This document shows positions 1 through 14,300 of a stretch of DNA of 64,000 nucleotides, in pieces. Below the pieces are notes generated by a model. It worked only from the letters and a program-made list of their open reading frames with translations. It searched no databases and was not told where the DNA came from. The stretch is taken from assembly GCA_003342895.1 (NCBI GenBank), contig PTFA01000192.1:1866817-1930816 (forward strand), read 5' to 3'. The DNA is from Casuarius casuarius. Its lineage: Eukaryota > Chordata > Aves > Casuariiformes > Casuariidae. Each line of letters begins with the position of its first letter. Position 1 is the first letter of the stretch. A program made the position numbers and the translations under genes.

Positions 1-534
1 CCAAAAAAACCCCTTTTACGCTGCTGTAAAAGCAGTGGTATTTGATGGCTTCTTTGTGGCATTTTTAATTTTTTTTAAGAAAAGGGAAAGGCCTTAAACT
101 CTGATTGTTACATAGGAGATGTTTTTTGAGGGTGTAATCAAGACATGCTGATATGCAGGTGACCTGGGCGATTGTGGTCCTTCAAACCCTGCAGTGTCTG
201 AGGGAAGCAAGGGAGGGAGAACGCTGAGCGCATCATGAACCTGAAGTGTTGAAATTGAGCACCTACAAACTGGCCTAGCTTTCTGGGTTTCCTTGCTGGT
301 TTATCAGTATTAAAGTATGTTGATTTCCTTTAATGTATTTTATGGATATTTGATCATTAGTTGAGTTGTGTACCATGACAGTTTTATGAGCAAATGTACA
401 TGCAACAAGTTGAAAAGTTAAGGAGAGATATTGTGATAGGGGTTAAATAAATGCTATTAAGAGTCAGATGACACTGCGGTTTGATATTTGGAAAGGTCTT
501 TTACCTTGATGTGATAACATTTCTTTTCCTCTAG

Positions 535-651
535 TTTGCAAGTCATGGGCTCTCCGGAGATTTTCCCTCCAGCCTGCCCAGCAGAAGAAGATTCCAAACC
601 GGTATTTGGGTCAGCCCAGCCCCTTCACACACCCACACCTTCTCAAACCAG
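535..651 (+). CDS. XPNPEP3: XPNPEP3 coding exon 2
   Basis: The acceptor is CTAG at 531-534 and the donor GTTAGG starts at 652. The exon enters with two bases of a split codon and leaves in phase 1. It reads [13 protein letters not shown], then [18 protein letters not shown], which matches the N-terminal linker after the mitochondrial presequence in human XPNPEP3. An in-frame ATG is not visible, so the start is in an upstream exon outside the window. Confidence 0.93.
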
Positions 652-3600
652 GTTAGGTTTCAGGCGCTGTATGAGCCAATCATTGGTATTCTTTCTTTCC
701 TCTATTTTTCTGAGATGATGTCTAGGACAGAGTGTTGATTTGCAGCATCATACAGGTGTCCATGATTTCAGCTGGTTATGATTAGCTTCATTAGGTAGTA
801 ATTGTATTTAGTAGTTACTTTCCCTGTCTGAGATGATACTGATTACAAAACAGGCTTACATGTTGGCTTTTTACCCTTTCCCAAGGAGTGTTCCATGTCA
901 CTGATTAAAGTACTGTAGATGTTTTGTGGCAGTGACATCTTGTAAGCTAATTGTCCTGCAAGTACAGTATGATTTGTATTAGAGAAGACTCTTTTGCATA
1001 AGCTGAACTCCCAGAATGCTTCATGGACGTCATGTGAGTCGGAGAAGTGCAATTCAGAAAAAGTTTGGAGAGGTGACAGTGATAAAATCTAAGAAAAAAA
1101 AAAGGGAAGTAAAAAATATATGCAAGAATTAGTCCAGAAAAACACTCTGTGTTCTTTTTCTGCAGATACATATACAGAGAGAATAGATGTGTGTGTATGT
1201 ATGTATGCGCACACATGTGCACACACACACATGTATATACATATATATGCATATATATGTATTTTCATATATATGTGTGTGTGTATATATTAAAATCGTA
1301 GAATAATTCAGGTCAGGAGAAACCTCAAGGAGTCATCAATCTACCCCACTGCTCAGACCTTGGCTAACTTCAATATTAGATCATGTTGCTCAAGGCCCTG
1401 CTTAAAGTGTCATGGTAAATGAGACTGATACTTAAAAACTACTCACAACTGAAATAGTGGAGATTAATTATAGCTGCCCGCAGTAATTTTATATTTAATA
1501 GCTATTTAACTCTATTTAATAGTGCTGCTTTCTTTAAAACAGTAAGGTATTGTCTTACTGCAATTACTGTTTAAAAAGAAACTGCCCTTAAGGCAAAGAG
1601 AGTTTACATGTCTCACAGCTGGAAGGCAAACGGGATTCCTATATTCTACTCTATTACAACTTCTAAACATTGCTGGACTGTTTGCAGTAGTTAGAAATCT
1701 GACTTGAATGCAGTGGAGTGTAGGAAATTTGCAGTGTACTATGGCAGAACTGTGGAGTCAGATTGCATTAAAACAATTTCTATGTTCTATGTAATTTCTA
1801 GATNTATAGGTTACAACAAATAAGACTTTTAGGCCAAATAGGTCCTGCGGATGTATGTTGTTGAAAAGATGTAGAGTTTAAAGCAAATACAACGATTTTT
1901 ACAAATACAGCAATTTTTTGAATTCTCTTTTGTCAGGGAAAAAATTCTGGATAGAACCCCCCTCCCATGCAAATATTTTCATTTAAAAAGCAGTTGTTTA
2001 ATGAATCCACTTACAGTACAAATCAAATTTCAATTTTAATCCTAGAATTGTTGCTGTGTAATACATTAAATAGGAAGAAAAGATTGTGAAAGTAGAAGTT
2101 AACAATAAGAAAAAACAATTACATCGAAATAGGACATTAGCCACAGTAAAGATTAAGGCATTAATTTAGATCATAGTTTAAAGGAGTGTCATACTTTTTA
2201 AAGTACATACTCAGACTGTAGTTGGCTGTTTTTTCAACTTCAGTCCAGTTTCTGTCGGCTTCTTGATTTCTGTACCTCTTGTTCTTTGTGACTGGAGCAA
2301 TAGAAAACAAACTTTCATCTAAGAGTATTTGTTCAGTTAGAGTCCTTAGGAAATACAGTATTTAACTTCAGAAAATTCCTAATTGTTAGTTATTGAGAGC
2401 AGCTAAGTCTGCCCTGGAGAAGATTCCTTTTCTTAATCAGAGAGTGACGCCAGCCTGGAAGTTGTGACTTCTCGCTACCTGGAATCCTACAATTGGTTAG
2501 GCCCTGCAAGGACAACCTCTGTGTCTCTGACTGATCTCCCACAGTATCTATAACACTCAATCCACCCCTTATGCTTTAGACCTAGCTACTTTATGAGTTG
2601 ACTTAGTGTCTATCTGAAGGGACATTCCAGCTTTATCTGATGAAATTAATGCTAAACCTGCAGAGGCAATCTGTTCAATGTCCAGATGCCATAAAAAACC
2701 TCACCAATTTCCATCAGAGCCAAAGTTCAGTTTGCCTAGCCCCTTCCCCTTTTTTTCCATGCCTTTCTGAAAATCATACCTGCCAGAATTTTGTTTCCTC
2801 AGTGCTTGGGATGTTTGTTTAAATGTGCCTGGTCAGTTTATGGTTTCTGCCTTTGCCCAGAAATACAAAGCAGAAAGACTGGATTGATTTAAAGTAGAAT
2901 TTCTTCCTTTGCGTGACAGAGGGGGCAGACTGAGTGAGGATGTATACAGGGATGGGAGCTAAAGAGGCGCATGAGAGAGCAAAGGTAAAGTTAACGAGGG
3001 ACTATAGTTAAGCCATGCGTATGAAAGGCAGCAGGGAGCAGGCAGGAATCAGGCATGAGGTTAGTAAAATATCATGAGTACATTGAATTTCTCTATCTGA
3101 TTTGATTTGCACTCATAGGGGAGGTAACCCCAGGATTGTCACAGGTGGAATATGCTCTTCGCCGACACAAACTGATGGCGCTGATCCAGAAGGAGGCCCA
3201 CGGCCAGGATGGACTGGACCACACAGTGATTCTGCTATCCAACCCTACGTACTACATGAGCAATGACATCCCCTACGTTTTCCACCAGGACACTAACTTT
3301 CTGTACCTCTGCGGGTTTCAGGAGCCTGACAGCATCCTGGTGCTACAGAGCCTTCCTGGCAAAGCGCTGCCCTCTCACAAGGCCATCCTTTTTGTGCCCA
3401 GGAGAGATCCAAGCCGAGAGTTGTGGGATGGGCCCCGATCAGGCACAGATGGGGCAGTTGCTCTCACAGGAGTAGATGAAGCTTACACTATTGAGGAATT
3501 CAGGCACTTGGTAACCAAACTGAAAGGTAACAAAAAACAGAGGGGAGGGAATGAGATGAGACATGGAATGTAGGGTCTTTTAGAGTTTGGAAAGTGGCCT

Positions 3601-6600
3601 GTGACTCCAGCTCAAACCTGGAAATGAACCTGGGGAGATGCCAAGGAGTGGGAAAGGATGGCACAGGCAGTTGGAAGTTTTCTCCTTTATGCTAGCTGTT
3701 GCTGTTTGGCCTCAGCGATGGATTTTTTTTTCCTCTTCCAAGCATGTTAATGCTCTGGGAAGCAATTGTGCTGCTTAGCTGTAGGCATCTACCTTAAATG
3801 CCTGATTTAGGAGCCTCTGCTGATGGTAGCATCAGTGGAGAGAAGGAGGGTCTTATTTAGGTGCTCTGAATTGCCCTTATGAGAGGAAACCCATTGTTAT
3901 TGACTGACTGTAGAAAAGATCTAGGCTCTTAAGTTAGGCATCTAACTTAGGCACCTAAAGCTAGCCAGTAGGAATTCCCCATCACACAATCTTAATGAGA
4001 ATAATTATTAATTTTTTAGAAATTTATTAGAAAACAAAGTATTCTTGTTAGCTTCATGAGGGGTACCAATGGAAATAATATGTTTCAATATATTAGGTTT
4101 TTTCCTCCACTCTGAATCCCTTGTGTGCTCATGCATATGCCAGTGTGCACATCTGTGAAATTTAAGGAATAGAATAAACAAGAGAGGTTGATAAACCTTG
4201 TTACTGTTTTTGTCATATCTTTTTTTGCTGACAGAGCCAGAACAAGATGAGGCACCGAAAACTTGCAGGAACTTCAAAATAGACTTGATAATGACCTACA
4301 CAGGGAAGTTGTTAGTCCCTCACCTTTGTCAGCTAAATACTGACTTACTGCCTAAAATATGAAGATTACTATCCTTTAGGTTTGTTCTGTTGCATCTAAC
4401 GTCACCTTAGAGCCTCAATATTTATAAATCAGAGTGAACTTAAATGCATTATAAAATGAATATGATAAATTATTAGCTGAAAGCTTACGATAAAGAGGGC
4501 AAGTGCTTGGGGAATTACACAGATAAATAGAGTAAATGCTGTAGTCTTAAATACTGTGCCTGCTTCTGTTTTTTTAATTTCAAAAAGGATATATTGAAAA
4601 TAGAAAAGGCACAGAAAGGGCAACAAGGATGATGAAATTATGGAAAAGCTGTTATTTGAGGAGACACAAGGTAAACAAAAGTGTTCTATCTGAAAAAGAA
4701 AACAGTGTGAGGTATGAGAGAGATGAATGTGCTTATGGAAGGCATGCAGAGGATGAACAGGAATGATTAGTCACTATTTTTCATAATTTACAAACAAGGA
4801 GAGCACTGAATAAAAGGATCAGGGGGCAGGTTTAAAATAAATGAAATGAATTACTTTTAAAGTAAGTTTTAAGTTGTGGAACATGCATGATGTTTGCAAT
4901 GTCAAAAGCATAAATGGAGTCAAAAGTTGTTATTTCCATGGGAGAGGGAGCCATGAAGAGCAGTTAATCTTGATGATGCAGCCTTGAAAAGAAACCTGGA
5001 AGTGGGGAAGGATTGCCAAGGGGCATGATTGCCAAGGGGCATAAATGCCCAATCTTTTACAGGCTTTTTGTGAGCTTCTGCTAATGGCTATGTCACCACA
5101 AAAAGAGGGACTAGATGGACCTTTGTTGTGACTCAGCATGGGTCTTCTTAAAGACCCTTCTGTGGGGAAAATGTGGGTGCTAACCATGGTGGTCTGAAGA
5201 AATTTCAACATAGGTAAATATGTTTGTCTTCAGTGAGTTCATCTCATCTGAATGGCTGAAATAAGCACTTCTTCCCCAAAGATGCTCTGAAGCACAATTG
5301 ATAATGCCCCCCTTTCCATGTTGTGGGTGAAAAGTAAATTGCCTTGCAGCATCAGAGAGGGCAGACTAGGGAGCGATTCAGAACATGCACCATTGCAATG
5401 CAACAGTTTGCCTGTCTTATACAAGTTCAGCTTTCTGCATGATACACAAACTCAGAATATATCTGTGCAAGATCAGTGATGACCATAAAAAAAAAAAAAG
5501 CAGTATTTGCATACAAGTAGAGATTTGTCAAATCTACTTGTCGTCATGCATTACTGATCTTCCAGGTTTTGAAGGGATAATTAATATCCTGTGATAGTGA
5601 CAGTGCGTATCTGGTCTGTGACCACACTGCGGATTCAGAAGAAATTAACTTTTTTGAAGGGATAATTAATATCCTGTGATAGTGACAGTGCGTATCTGGT
5701 CTGTGACCACACTGCAGATTCAGAAGAAATTAACTTTTCAAATGTAGCAGCAGCAGCAGATCTAGTTTAGGAGGAGTGAGTTTGTTCAGTATCAGGAGAT
5801 TTCTACTTTTATCTTTGTGTCAGCTTTGTTTTGTGTTCCAGGTGAGTCAAGTGTGATTTGGTATGACTTGACCAAGCCAGCGCATGCACAGCTGCACTCT
5901 GACTACCTGCAGTCCTTGGCTGAGATAAAAGCTCGGAGCAAAAACCACATCCAGGGCATCCAACACCTAGTGCAAAACCTTCGGCTGATCAAATCTCCTG
6001 CAGAGATTGAAAGGATGAAGATTGCTGGACAGGTGACAGCAGAGGTATGGGGTCGTGTGCTCGCATAATGAACCAGTGCATTCCCTTAATCAAGGGGATG
6101 GGTGCGATGGGGTGATCTATGTTGGAGCAGTAACTTTGGTCTAGTCTGTTAGTTACTTAACTGCTTGCTGTCAAACATCAGCCAGTCTCAGCTCCCTCCA
6201 CAATCACAAGAAGAAACAAGATGACTGCTTGGACTACCCGGTTCTCTCATTTAGCATAATTTCAGCCAAACCAAGTCAATAACTGGTTGACTTTGCTTAA
6301 AAACAGTATCTATTCATGAACAGGGGTGTCCTCTTGTACTCCTTCCCCAGCTCCCCCTCTCCTTTTGCATGCTGTTTTCTTCCCCATTTATCCTGTTGTT
6401 TTCAAGGAAACTGGATTTTTGTGAACATGTTGCCTGCACATATCTGTCAATTGCACCTCCCTCCTCAAGTACCTCTTGAACTCATTGGCCAATTTAAAAA
6501 AAAAAAAAGACAGAGATCTCCAAGGCAATTATGGTATTTTTTAAATATTCAAATAGGTAGCCAAGTAGCAAAAAGAGACAGAGCTGGTATTCTCTGAAGG

Positions 6601-9600
6601 ACAAGCTGCACAGTGTGCTCCTGTTAGACAAGAGATTTCACAGGTGAGAGAACTTGTAAAATGCTAATCCTTGAGATCAGCCTCAATTATCTAATCTTTT
6701 TCTTAAAAAAAAAAAAAAAAAAAAGCAGTCAGTTAGCCCCTAAGTACAGTTCCATGGGGTACAGAACTTTGTTGGTTCTAGTTTTTACAGCACACTATTT
6801 TCAGCTTTCTCTGATTCTTGCGTTCTGGGCCAGCTGATTTTAGGCTTTACTCAAAAGATTGGGGTTTAAAGAAAAAGAGCTCTTTCTCTCAGATTCAGGC
6901 TCCTATGCTAACTGAAAGGCTTTTCTTTATTTTTCTTTTTTTTTTTCCTTAGGCTTTCATAGAGACAATGTTTGCCAGCAAATCCCCAGTGGATGAAGCC
7001 TTTCTGTATGCAAAGGTGAGTATTTTGTGGTTGGAGGTGAGATAGAAGATCTGGATGTTGTTTCTCCTTCCAGAAAGCTAGGAGTGTCAGATGTCCCATA
7101 ATGTGTTGGCCACTGTAGCGCATTTCTGCTTCACCAATTCTTGTGGTTCCTTGGATGTGCCCTTAGCACTCTTCAGCCAAGAACTGCAGCCTTGTTTGGA
7201 CAACTCCTTTGAATTAAGTCAGTGTTGCAGTAGATTGTTTTGCAGTAAGCTTAGAAAAGTCAACAGATCTTGAAGCAAGGACTTTTAATTTAAAAAAACG
7301 CTTTTCTACCCCTGGAGTTAAAGGAATGTATCTTCTAACTGGTAGCTGTATTAAACTCTTACTCTCATGTAGGGGCTGGCCACAAGGTTCAGTGTTCTGC
7401 CACTGAGGATCAAATGCCTTTTCTGGAGATTTTTTGTTTGTTGCCTTTTCCTCCAAGGAGCAATACAGATGAAGCCAAAGGTCCAGGAAAGGTTATTGTG
7501 CATTTAAAGGAACATTAAAAAAAAAAGAAAAAAAAGAGGAGTAACCAAAAAGTAATCCTGTTTTCTAACCCCTCTTTGAGCATGCTAGCCTGATTCTTTC
7601 AGAGAACCCTGAGCGTTGCAGCAAGTAATCCCATCAGTGATAGCGGGAAGCTAAGTGAAGACTTGCAATAAGAAAGTATACAACTTAGTTGAAGGAAGTA
7701 GCAATCTGGGAGAAAAAGGGAAGAGAGAACATGGTGGTGGTGGAGAATGAGGAGGATAGAAGAGAATAAGGCACAAAGAGAGAGAAAAATGGCTAATTTC
7801 AGAAATGCTGGAAAGAGAGAAATTTGCTGCATCTGTGTTTGGGTGAGCTGGGAGCGTGCCTCCTGGGCAAGAATTCGGTATGCCTTATCTAAGCAGATTG
7901 AGCGCTCTGGAGGAGTATCAGCCCACCAGGCGGAAAATCCTGAACTGCGTGTAAGCTTTCAGTAGAGGTTTTCTACCACTTCCCTCCATCCTGTATAAGA
8001 ATCCAGGGGGCATTTGGGTCTTTGTATCTTTGGGCATACAAAGACCTTATATATGTCTGCAGTAAGTGTAACTTAGTATAGATGATAGAATTACAATTTA
8101 TAAGAATTGATGAAAGTGATAAATTACCATTATGTTGCATTTATCTACTGTTTGCTTAATACAGTGTTGTGAGATTCAAGAAGTTGATTCTTGTAAGGTG
8201 TGAGAAATTGTTAACTGTTAAAGTAAAATGCAGCCTGTTTTCTACTAGTTATCTTACAAGCTATCAGCAAGTTAAATGACAAGGAAAAAAAAAGCTGGAA
8301 GTATAGAAGAATTGGGAAAAAAGCAAATTTTTCATTAGTAAAGGGGGTCATTTGTCTCTTCCTGTCACTCTTTTAGCAACATTTCCTACTTCTGTACATG
8401 AAAGACTTTTGCCTTGCTTATCTAATTCACGTATACCTTGCCAGCATCTGTGGAATCTGCTTTCTAAGAACTTTTGCAGTTTTCACAGTAAAATCAGCGT
8501 AAGGAATTCTTAAGCTNTACTTCCCCCACCGTTATTGCAGGGATGTAGTGGTTGGCTAGTTTATCTGCTACTGCTGTGTTTTTCTACTGTATTTAAATAC
8601 AGAACCTGGTAGACAATCAGAGATACAGTTTTTATCTTATTCTATAATACAGTTTTATTATACAGAATTAATTTAAATTAGTTATAACACCTATTTGTAA
8701 AGCCTACTTCTCTGGCTAGCTTCTTAGTACATGTCAGAGTACCATAACTGTCTTGAAGCAGAACATATTTACTGAAGTTTGTGTATACACCTCTCAGTTA
8801 CAAAATAAGGACAAACTTTGGTTGGCCAGCATGTTTTGTAAGGAATTCTATAAGGAATTGCAGTGAGATGCCTGCTTGAATGACATCAGCAGGATTTGAC
8901 TCTCTGTTTTGACACAGATGGCACTGAGCAGCAGTACTAACTTGTAAATAAATTGATTTTAATTAAAATATATTTTACAGCTCAATTTTTCACTCCAAAT
9001 CAGGATCGTAAAGCCTACTTTAATAAACATGGGCATCCTGGGGTGTTCTGTCCCACATGATTTTGCTAACTATAGAAAAAACATGTTAGATACTGAGGAT
9101 ATAGAGTGGCTTTATAGGTATAAGTTTATTCATTTTCATGCTTTCATCTGTTTCATTGCTGAAGAAATGTAAATATCTTGGATTTTTGTTATCACTTTAG
9201 TATAGTGGCAAGACAGATTTGCTTTCATTGGCTCTTTTTTTTTCTCTGATATCAAGGTAGAGCATACTTTCAAACCTTACTGCCAGTTGGACAGGGTCAT
9301 AAAAAATAGATAGTGGTCTAAATATGCTAGTACTTTATAATTTTAAACAACAAAGCACAACTGATATTGTGCTGACATTCAGAATCTTTGAAAACTTGCA
9401 AAGATATATGGGAACTGAGAGCATTACTTTATATAAGCACAAATCATCACATGAATGTATTATGACCCAATGAACGCTCGACACAGTATTTCCCAGCTTG
9501 TACCAGAGAGAACTTCCATGAGACTGGATGTGGATTTAAAAGGCCCTTTTGAAAAGTGGGTAGTTCTATATTTTTTCCTTCAGTGTTCTTGGAAATTCCC

Positions 9601-11271
9601 TTGGCTGCTTTCATTTAATGAACCCACTGTCCAGTTTTGCTTTGTGTTGTAAAAATTAAGATGATGGTTGTACGGCATAAGTTGTAATAGCCCCAGGGTA
9701 GTACATCACACAATGTACAATCAGCACTCCTCCCTGAATTGGTGTTTCAGTTTGAATTCGAGTGCCGGGCTCGTGGTGCTGACATCTTGGCCTACCCTCC
9801 TGTTGTTGCTGGTGGCAATAGATCCAACACCTTGCACTACGTGAAGAACAATCAGCTCATCAAGGTAAGCCATATGTTGTCCCGTTACTTAAAAAGCAGT
9901 GCAGTGATGCACTGTCCCCATATGTGTCCCTTAGTGGCTCCCTGTTTTGACTGAACACATCAAAACACTTTAATGGATACTTTCATGTGAGCAAGGGAAA
10001 GGAATGCTGCCTTGGTTAGCTTTATTGTCAGTGACAGCAACTTGGCAAATTCCAGTCTCTTTCTCTCCTCTTTGCACTTGCTGCTGTGCTTTTCTGAAGA
10101 GTGGAAGGGCTTGCAGACAAGCTTGCAAATGCTCCATTTAACAAGCGTATCTGCCTACACCATGTGTTTCTGCTGTCCCTGTTGTGCAGCAAGCATGCAG
10201 CACTGGATGGATTACTAACCTCACAGAAGAGAGGGGCAGCTGCAGCAGGCAGGCTGAAGGCACTCTGGGGGCCTTCTGCTGTCCCTGGCGTTGCTTGGTC
10301 TTGCTTTGCAATGTAAGGTGCAGTAACGCATTTCCTCTCTGGCTAAGCTGAAAAGCATTTCAGACTTGGTGTAGCCTAGCAAAGCAGGGAAGCGGATTAA
10401 GGAGGGAAAGGAACAGAATTAACTGTTGAGAGAGGCAGATTAAATGGTAGGTAAGTTAACATATCTGCCTTATTTTCAGAAGTCTGTATTACTGATTTTG
10501 AATCTACATCTAGCTTTCCTGACAAAAAAATCTTTAGATTCACATAGGTATTTTGAGGAGCAGTGTTGCCCCATTGCTGTATTCATGATTCACTTTTCAG
10601 TGGAGCATGTTTTTCCTCTGCATTAATGCAGGATGAAGCTTTCCCGCTAGCACCGTCTTTTCTTGAAGCTGGTGTGCTAGCAGACCTTGAAATGATCTGC
10701 ACAGACGCATGTACAAAAGATATGACAGGCTGCTTTTGGCAGAAAGAAGCCTCATTTGTTGTACTGTCGTCCAAGGTCAAGCATGCTCATGTAACTCCAG
10801 TTGCTTCCATTAAAGTTGCATTAAATCACTCTTAGTTTTTCAGAAACCGGTAGGTAGGAGGTTAAACCCACAAACTTGACTCTTGCTTTTTTCTTCCTTT
10901 GTGTGCTGCCTCCTACAGATTTTGTTGTCAACTGGCATAACAAAGTATCTAATTTGGAAGGTGTCTCTAAGAGAGACTTTTAAGATTTTCTGTAGCAGTG
11001 GGTGCACTGTGATTTTAAATGTGCATGATATCAAAAGTATTGAGTATCGTCATGGTAGTAGGGGGTCCAACTCTGCTTGGCCCCATTGTGCTGTCGCATC
11101 TTCTCTCAAAAGCTGAAGCAATGTTACCTTCAGGCCTCCTCTACTCTAGTAGAGGAGTACAGGAGTCTCTGGTGTAGCTTGCTGCAGTAGGAGATTGAAT
11201 AGGGCTAGTTTTTCAGAGCCCCGAACAGCTCAAGGGAAATGTCGTGTGGTTTTTTGGTGGTTTCTTTCTTT

Positions 11272-11306
<35 letters not shown>

Positions 11307-14300
11307 AGTGAAAGGGTTTGAACATCAGTATATTAGAGTTCAGACTTTCTAGATAATCATAATAGTCAGAGACTACCTTGCAGAGAAACAATCCAACTGG
11401 AAGAGCTTGTTTATAAACAGTAGCACTTAGAATGATGCTCTGCAAGAGGAATACGTCTCTGCAGTTACTTTGAAAAAATAAATACATAATCTTCTTGCCT
11501 GATCTCAGACAGAGAAATCAACTTGATAGCTGGACTGACCCACAGGGCCTTTTTTCGTATTCTCCAGGATGGTGAACTGGTCTTGCTAGATGGTGGATGT
11601 GAGTCTTCCTGCTATGTAAGTGACATCACACGTACCTGGCCCATCAATGGAAGGTAGGCTGACACAACGTGGTCTTGAAATACTGTGAGAAGCTCTTAAA
11701 TGACTGGTGGTTCATAACAAGAGTGTGTGTGTGTGTGTGTGTGTGTAGTCTGTGTGTGAATAGTTTTAATATGTCCCAATCTATGGTTCTTCAGAGTAAT
11801 CAAATTATATAAATCAATCTTTCAGCGCGAGAAGTTATATTCCCTACTACCTCATTAATCACTGCATGAATATGTGTGATTACTGCTATTTTAAGCTGTT
11901 AAGGTATGCTTAAGTGCAGAGAAGGCTCTTGTAATTCTTCAACTGTTGCTAAGTCTGGTNGTGTGTAGGGGAACAGGAGTTTAGCTGACCTGTACGTGAC
12001 TGTGGCAGTTGTGAATAAGCTGGTATAGTGTCCTTGTGGTTGTATGTTTGATTCCTGTGTTTTTGCTCAAGTGCATCCCTTTTCCAGTGATAGGCTTGCC
12101 CTGCTCTGCTTCAGGGGTAGGATGTCAGCCAAGTAATCCTGCCTCTTCCCAGCGTATGGAAGGGCATGTTTCACTGATGTCTTGTCTGGCATTTCATATA
12201 AGGAGTCAGTTGCTTTTTTTTTCTCTTTTACTGCTCCAGCATTGAACTGAGTCTGTCTCCAGAACAGCTTCTGGGTAGAGGGGTTGATTGTGAAAAATGC
12301 CTTTTGTTCCTTTTCTTGCTGGTTTTCAGATTCACTGAACCCCAAGCAGAACTATACCAGGCTGTCCTGGATATCCAAAAGTCTTGCCTGAGCCTCTGCT
12401 CCCCAGGCGTCAGTCTAGAGAATATCTACAGCCTCATGCTGAGCCTTATTGGACAGAAACTGAAAGAGCTGGGAATCCTAAAGAGCAGCATCACTGAGAG
12501 CTACTTCTTCAAGGTACTTGAAGTATTTTTACTCCAGCTTTCCTCACTGGGACTGACTATCGCCTCTTTAGGTTACATTAGTGGTTTACTTTTTATCAGG
12601 AGCATGTTCCTAAAGTGAATCTTCTAGTTGTCTCCACTTACTATGCTTTAATTTGTGTTGTGGGCTGGTCTCAGCACAGGAGCTCGATTTCTTTTAGATG
12701 AAGCTAAACTGGAAGGTATGTTCCAACCCCTAGTGGGCATTCAGTCCACAAACTGGTCTGAAGTAACCCCCCAAGTCCTATATGCATGTAGTATGGATGC
12801 TGGTCCCTCAGAACCTGCTATTTCACTCTGCAGATCCATTCCCATTAATCTGTGCTACTTGTTATTGTACATACAGCTTTAGAATACAGACAGCCTGAAG
12901 GGACCTATAGGGAAACTGCCGCTAACGCAAAAGTCCAGGTTCTGGGCTGACTGCAGGCAATCAGTCGTAGTTGTGTGATCTGTTTAACACGGCATAAATC
13001 CGCACCGTCACCAAAAAGTGCAGCCTTGTCTTCTGTCTTTCCTCCTGCTGCCTGTTCTGCACTTCTTTGTGCCAGCATTGGGATTCACAGAGCTACTTGA
13101 TGAACAGCTGGGGGAACTGGTCTGCCTCAAAGCTGAACCTGCAAATAACAGTGCTAGTTTGCAGTTAGAGAAGTTGCTCTGGTCCCGCTCACTGCAAACT
13201 TGCATGATTGCTGATGCCAACGCAGGAAGGATGGCAGGAACCAGGTGACAGAACTACCCTTTGGTAGCAGCACAGATTTCTGCCAGATTTAATTGTCCTG
13301 CAGCACCGGTACAATAACAGCACACGTCCCCACTTGTGAACAGAAGCCATTCCAGTTTTTCTCGGCAGGCGGCAGCACAGCCAGATGAGACCAGCATCTG
13401 CAGTTCAGTCCGCAGTGAATGTGAGAGACATGGGGGCAGAGGGAGGGATTAGCTCTTGTGATTCCTGCTGACAAGGGGCTCCTTTCTGGAGAGAGGAGAT
13501 TAAGATGGTGCAGGGGAGTCAGTGCCCAGGAGAGGTGGATTCAAATTCTGCACCTTCTGAGTAAAATCAACGCAGCATCCTCTCTGTAATGCACAAGACA
13601 CCTCTTGGCCACATTATATAGCAGCTGTGTCAGCTGCTGCTGTTTGTCAGAGACTGCTGATGGGAGCAATGTGGGGCTGGGATGTTTAAGGGATGAAGAG
13701 GTTTGAGGCAGCAAAGTTCAGTGAGCCAAAAGCTGAAGCCTTGCCTGGCATGTTGAGGGACTGATGTGCTTGGGCTGTTCTTTTCAGTAAGGGGGAAAGT
13801 GAATCTGCAATCGACTCGGAAGAGGCAGCTGGTATGGTTGGGTTTTGAGGGCCCTCTAGTTCTGGTAAATGGAAAGCAGCCCCTGGTGACCTTCTAGTAA
13901 TGGCAGTGAAACTGCTAAGCATATTCCTCTGCTCTCTCTTTTGTATTGGAATAACAGGTTGGGCTGTGCTTAACTACCTCAGTGACACTTGTTTTGTCTT
14001 TTGCCAGGCTGTTCGAAAGTACTGCCCACATCATGTGGGCCATTACTTGGGCATGGATGTACATGATACCCCAGATATGTCCCGATCGCTCCCACTCCAG
14101 CCAGGCATGGTGATAACCATTGAACCAGGTAAAAAGATAAGCAGTCGGTGCTGGACTAAAAACCTGTAACACTAAGGGTAACAGTATCTCTTTGAGTAGT
14201 TGGTTGGTCCTCAGACCAAAGCATTCAAGTCCTTTCTTATGAAATCGAAAATGATTACAGCATTAAAAAGCCTTTAGGTATCTCCCTCCCAAATGCATTA

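Larger units (their letters stand above)
652..3118 (+). other. XPNPEP3: XPNPEP3 intron 2
   Basis: AT-rich intron between coding exons 2 and 3. It holds an alternating purine-pyrimidine microsatellite at 1189-1291 and a short CR1 3'-end remnant at about 1294-1420. No coding sequence is supported, and no DnaJ-type open frame is present on either strand. Confidence 0.85.
3527..5841 (+). other. XPNPEP3: XPNPEP3 intron 3
   Basis: Contains a MITE-like repeat (about 3780-3970), an old CR1 (about 4560-5165), a poly-A run near 5488-5500 and a very recent 85-bp tandem duplication (5567-5736) ending about 105 bp before the next exon. No coding content is supported. Confidence 0.85.

Noticed and set aside
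536..718. Open frame beginning at 536 in the frame reading through ATGGGCTCTCC
   Set aside because: It is a shifted frame over XPNPEP3 exon 2; the true frame reads RRFSLQP and [10 protein letters not shown].
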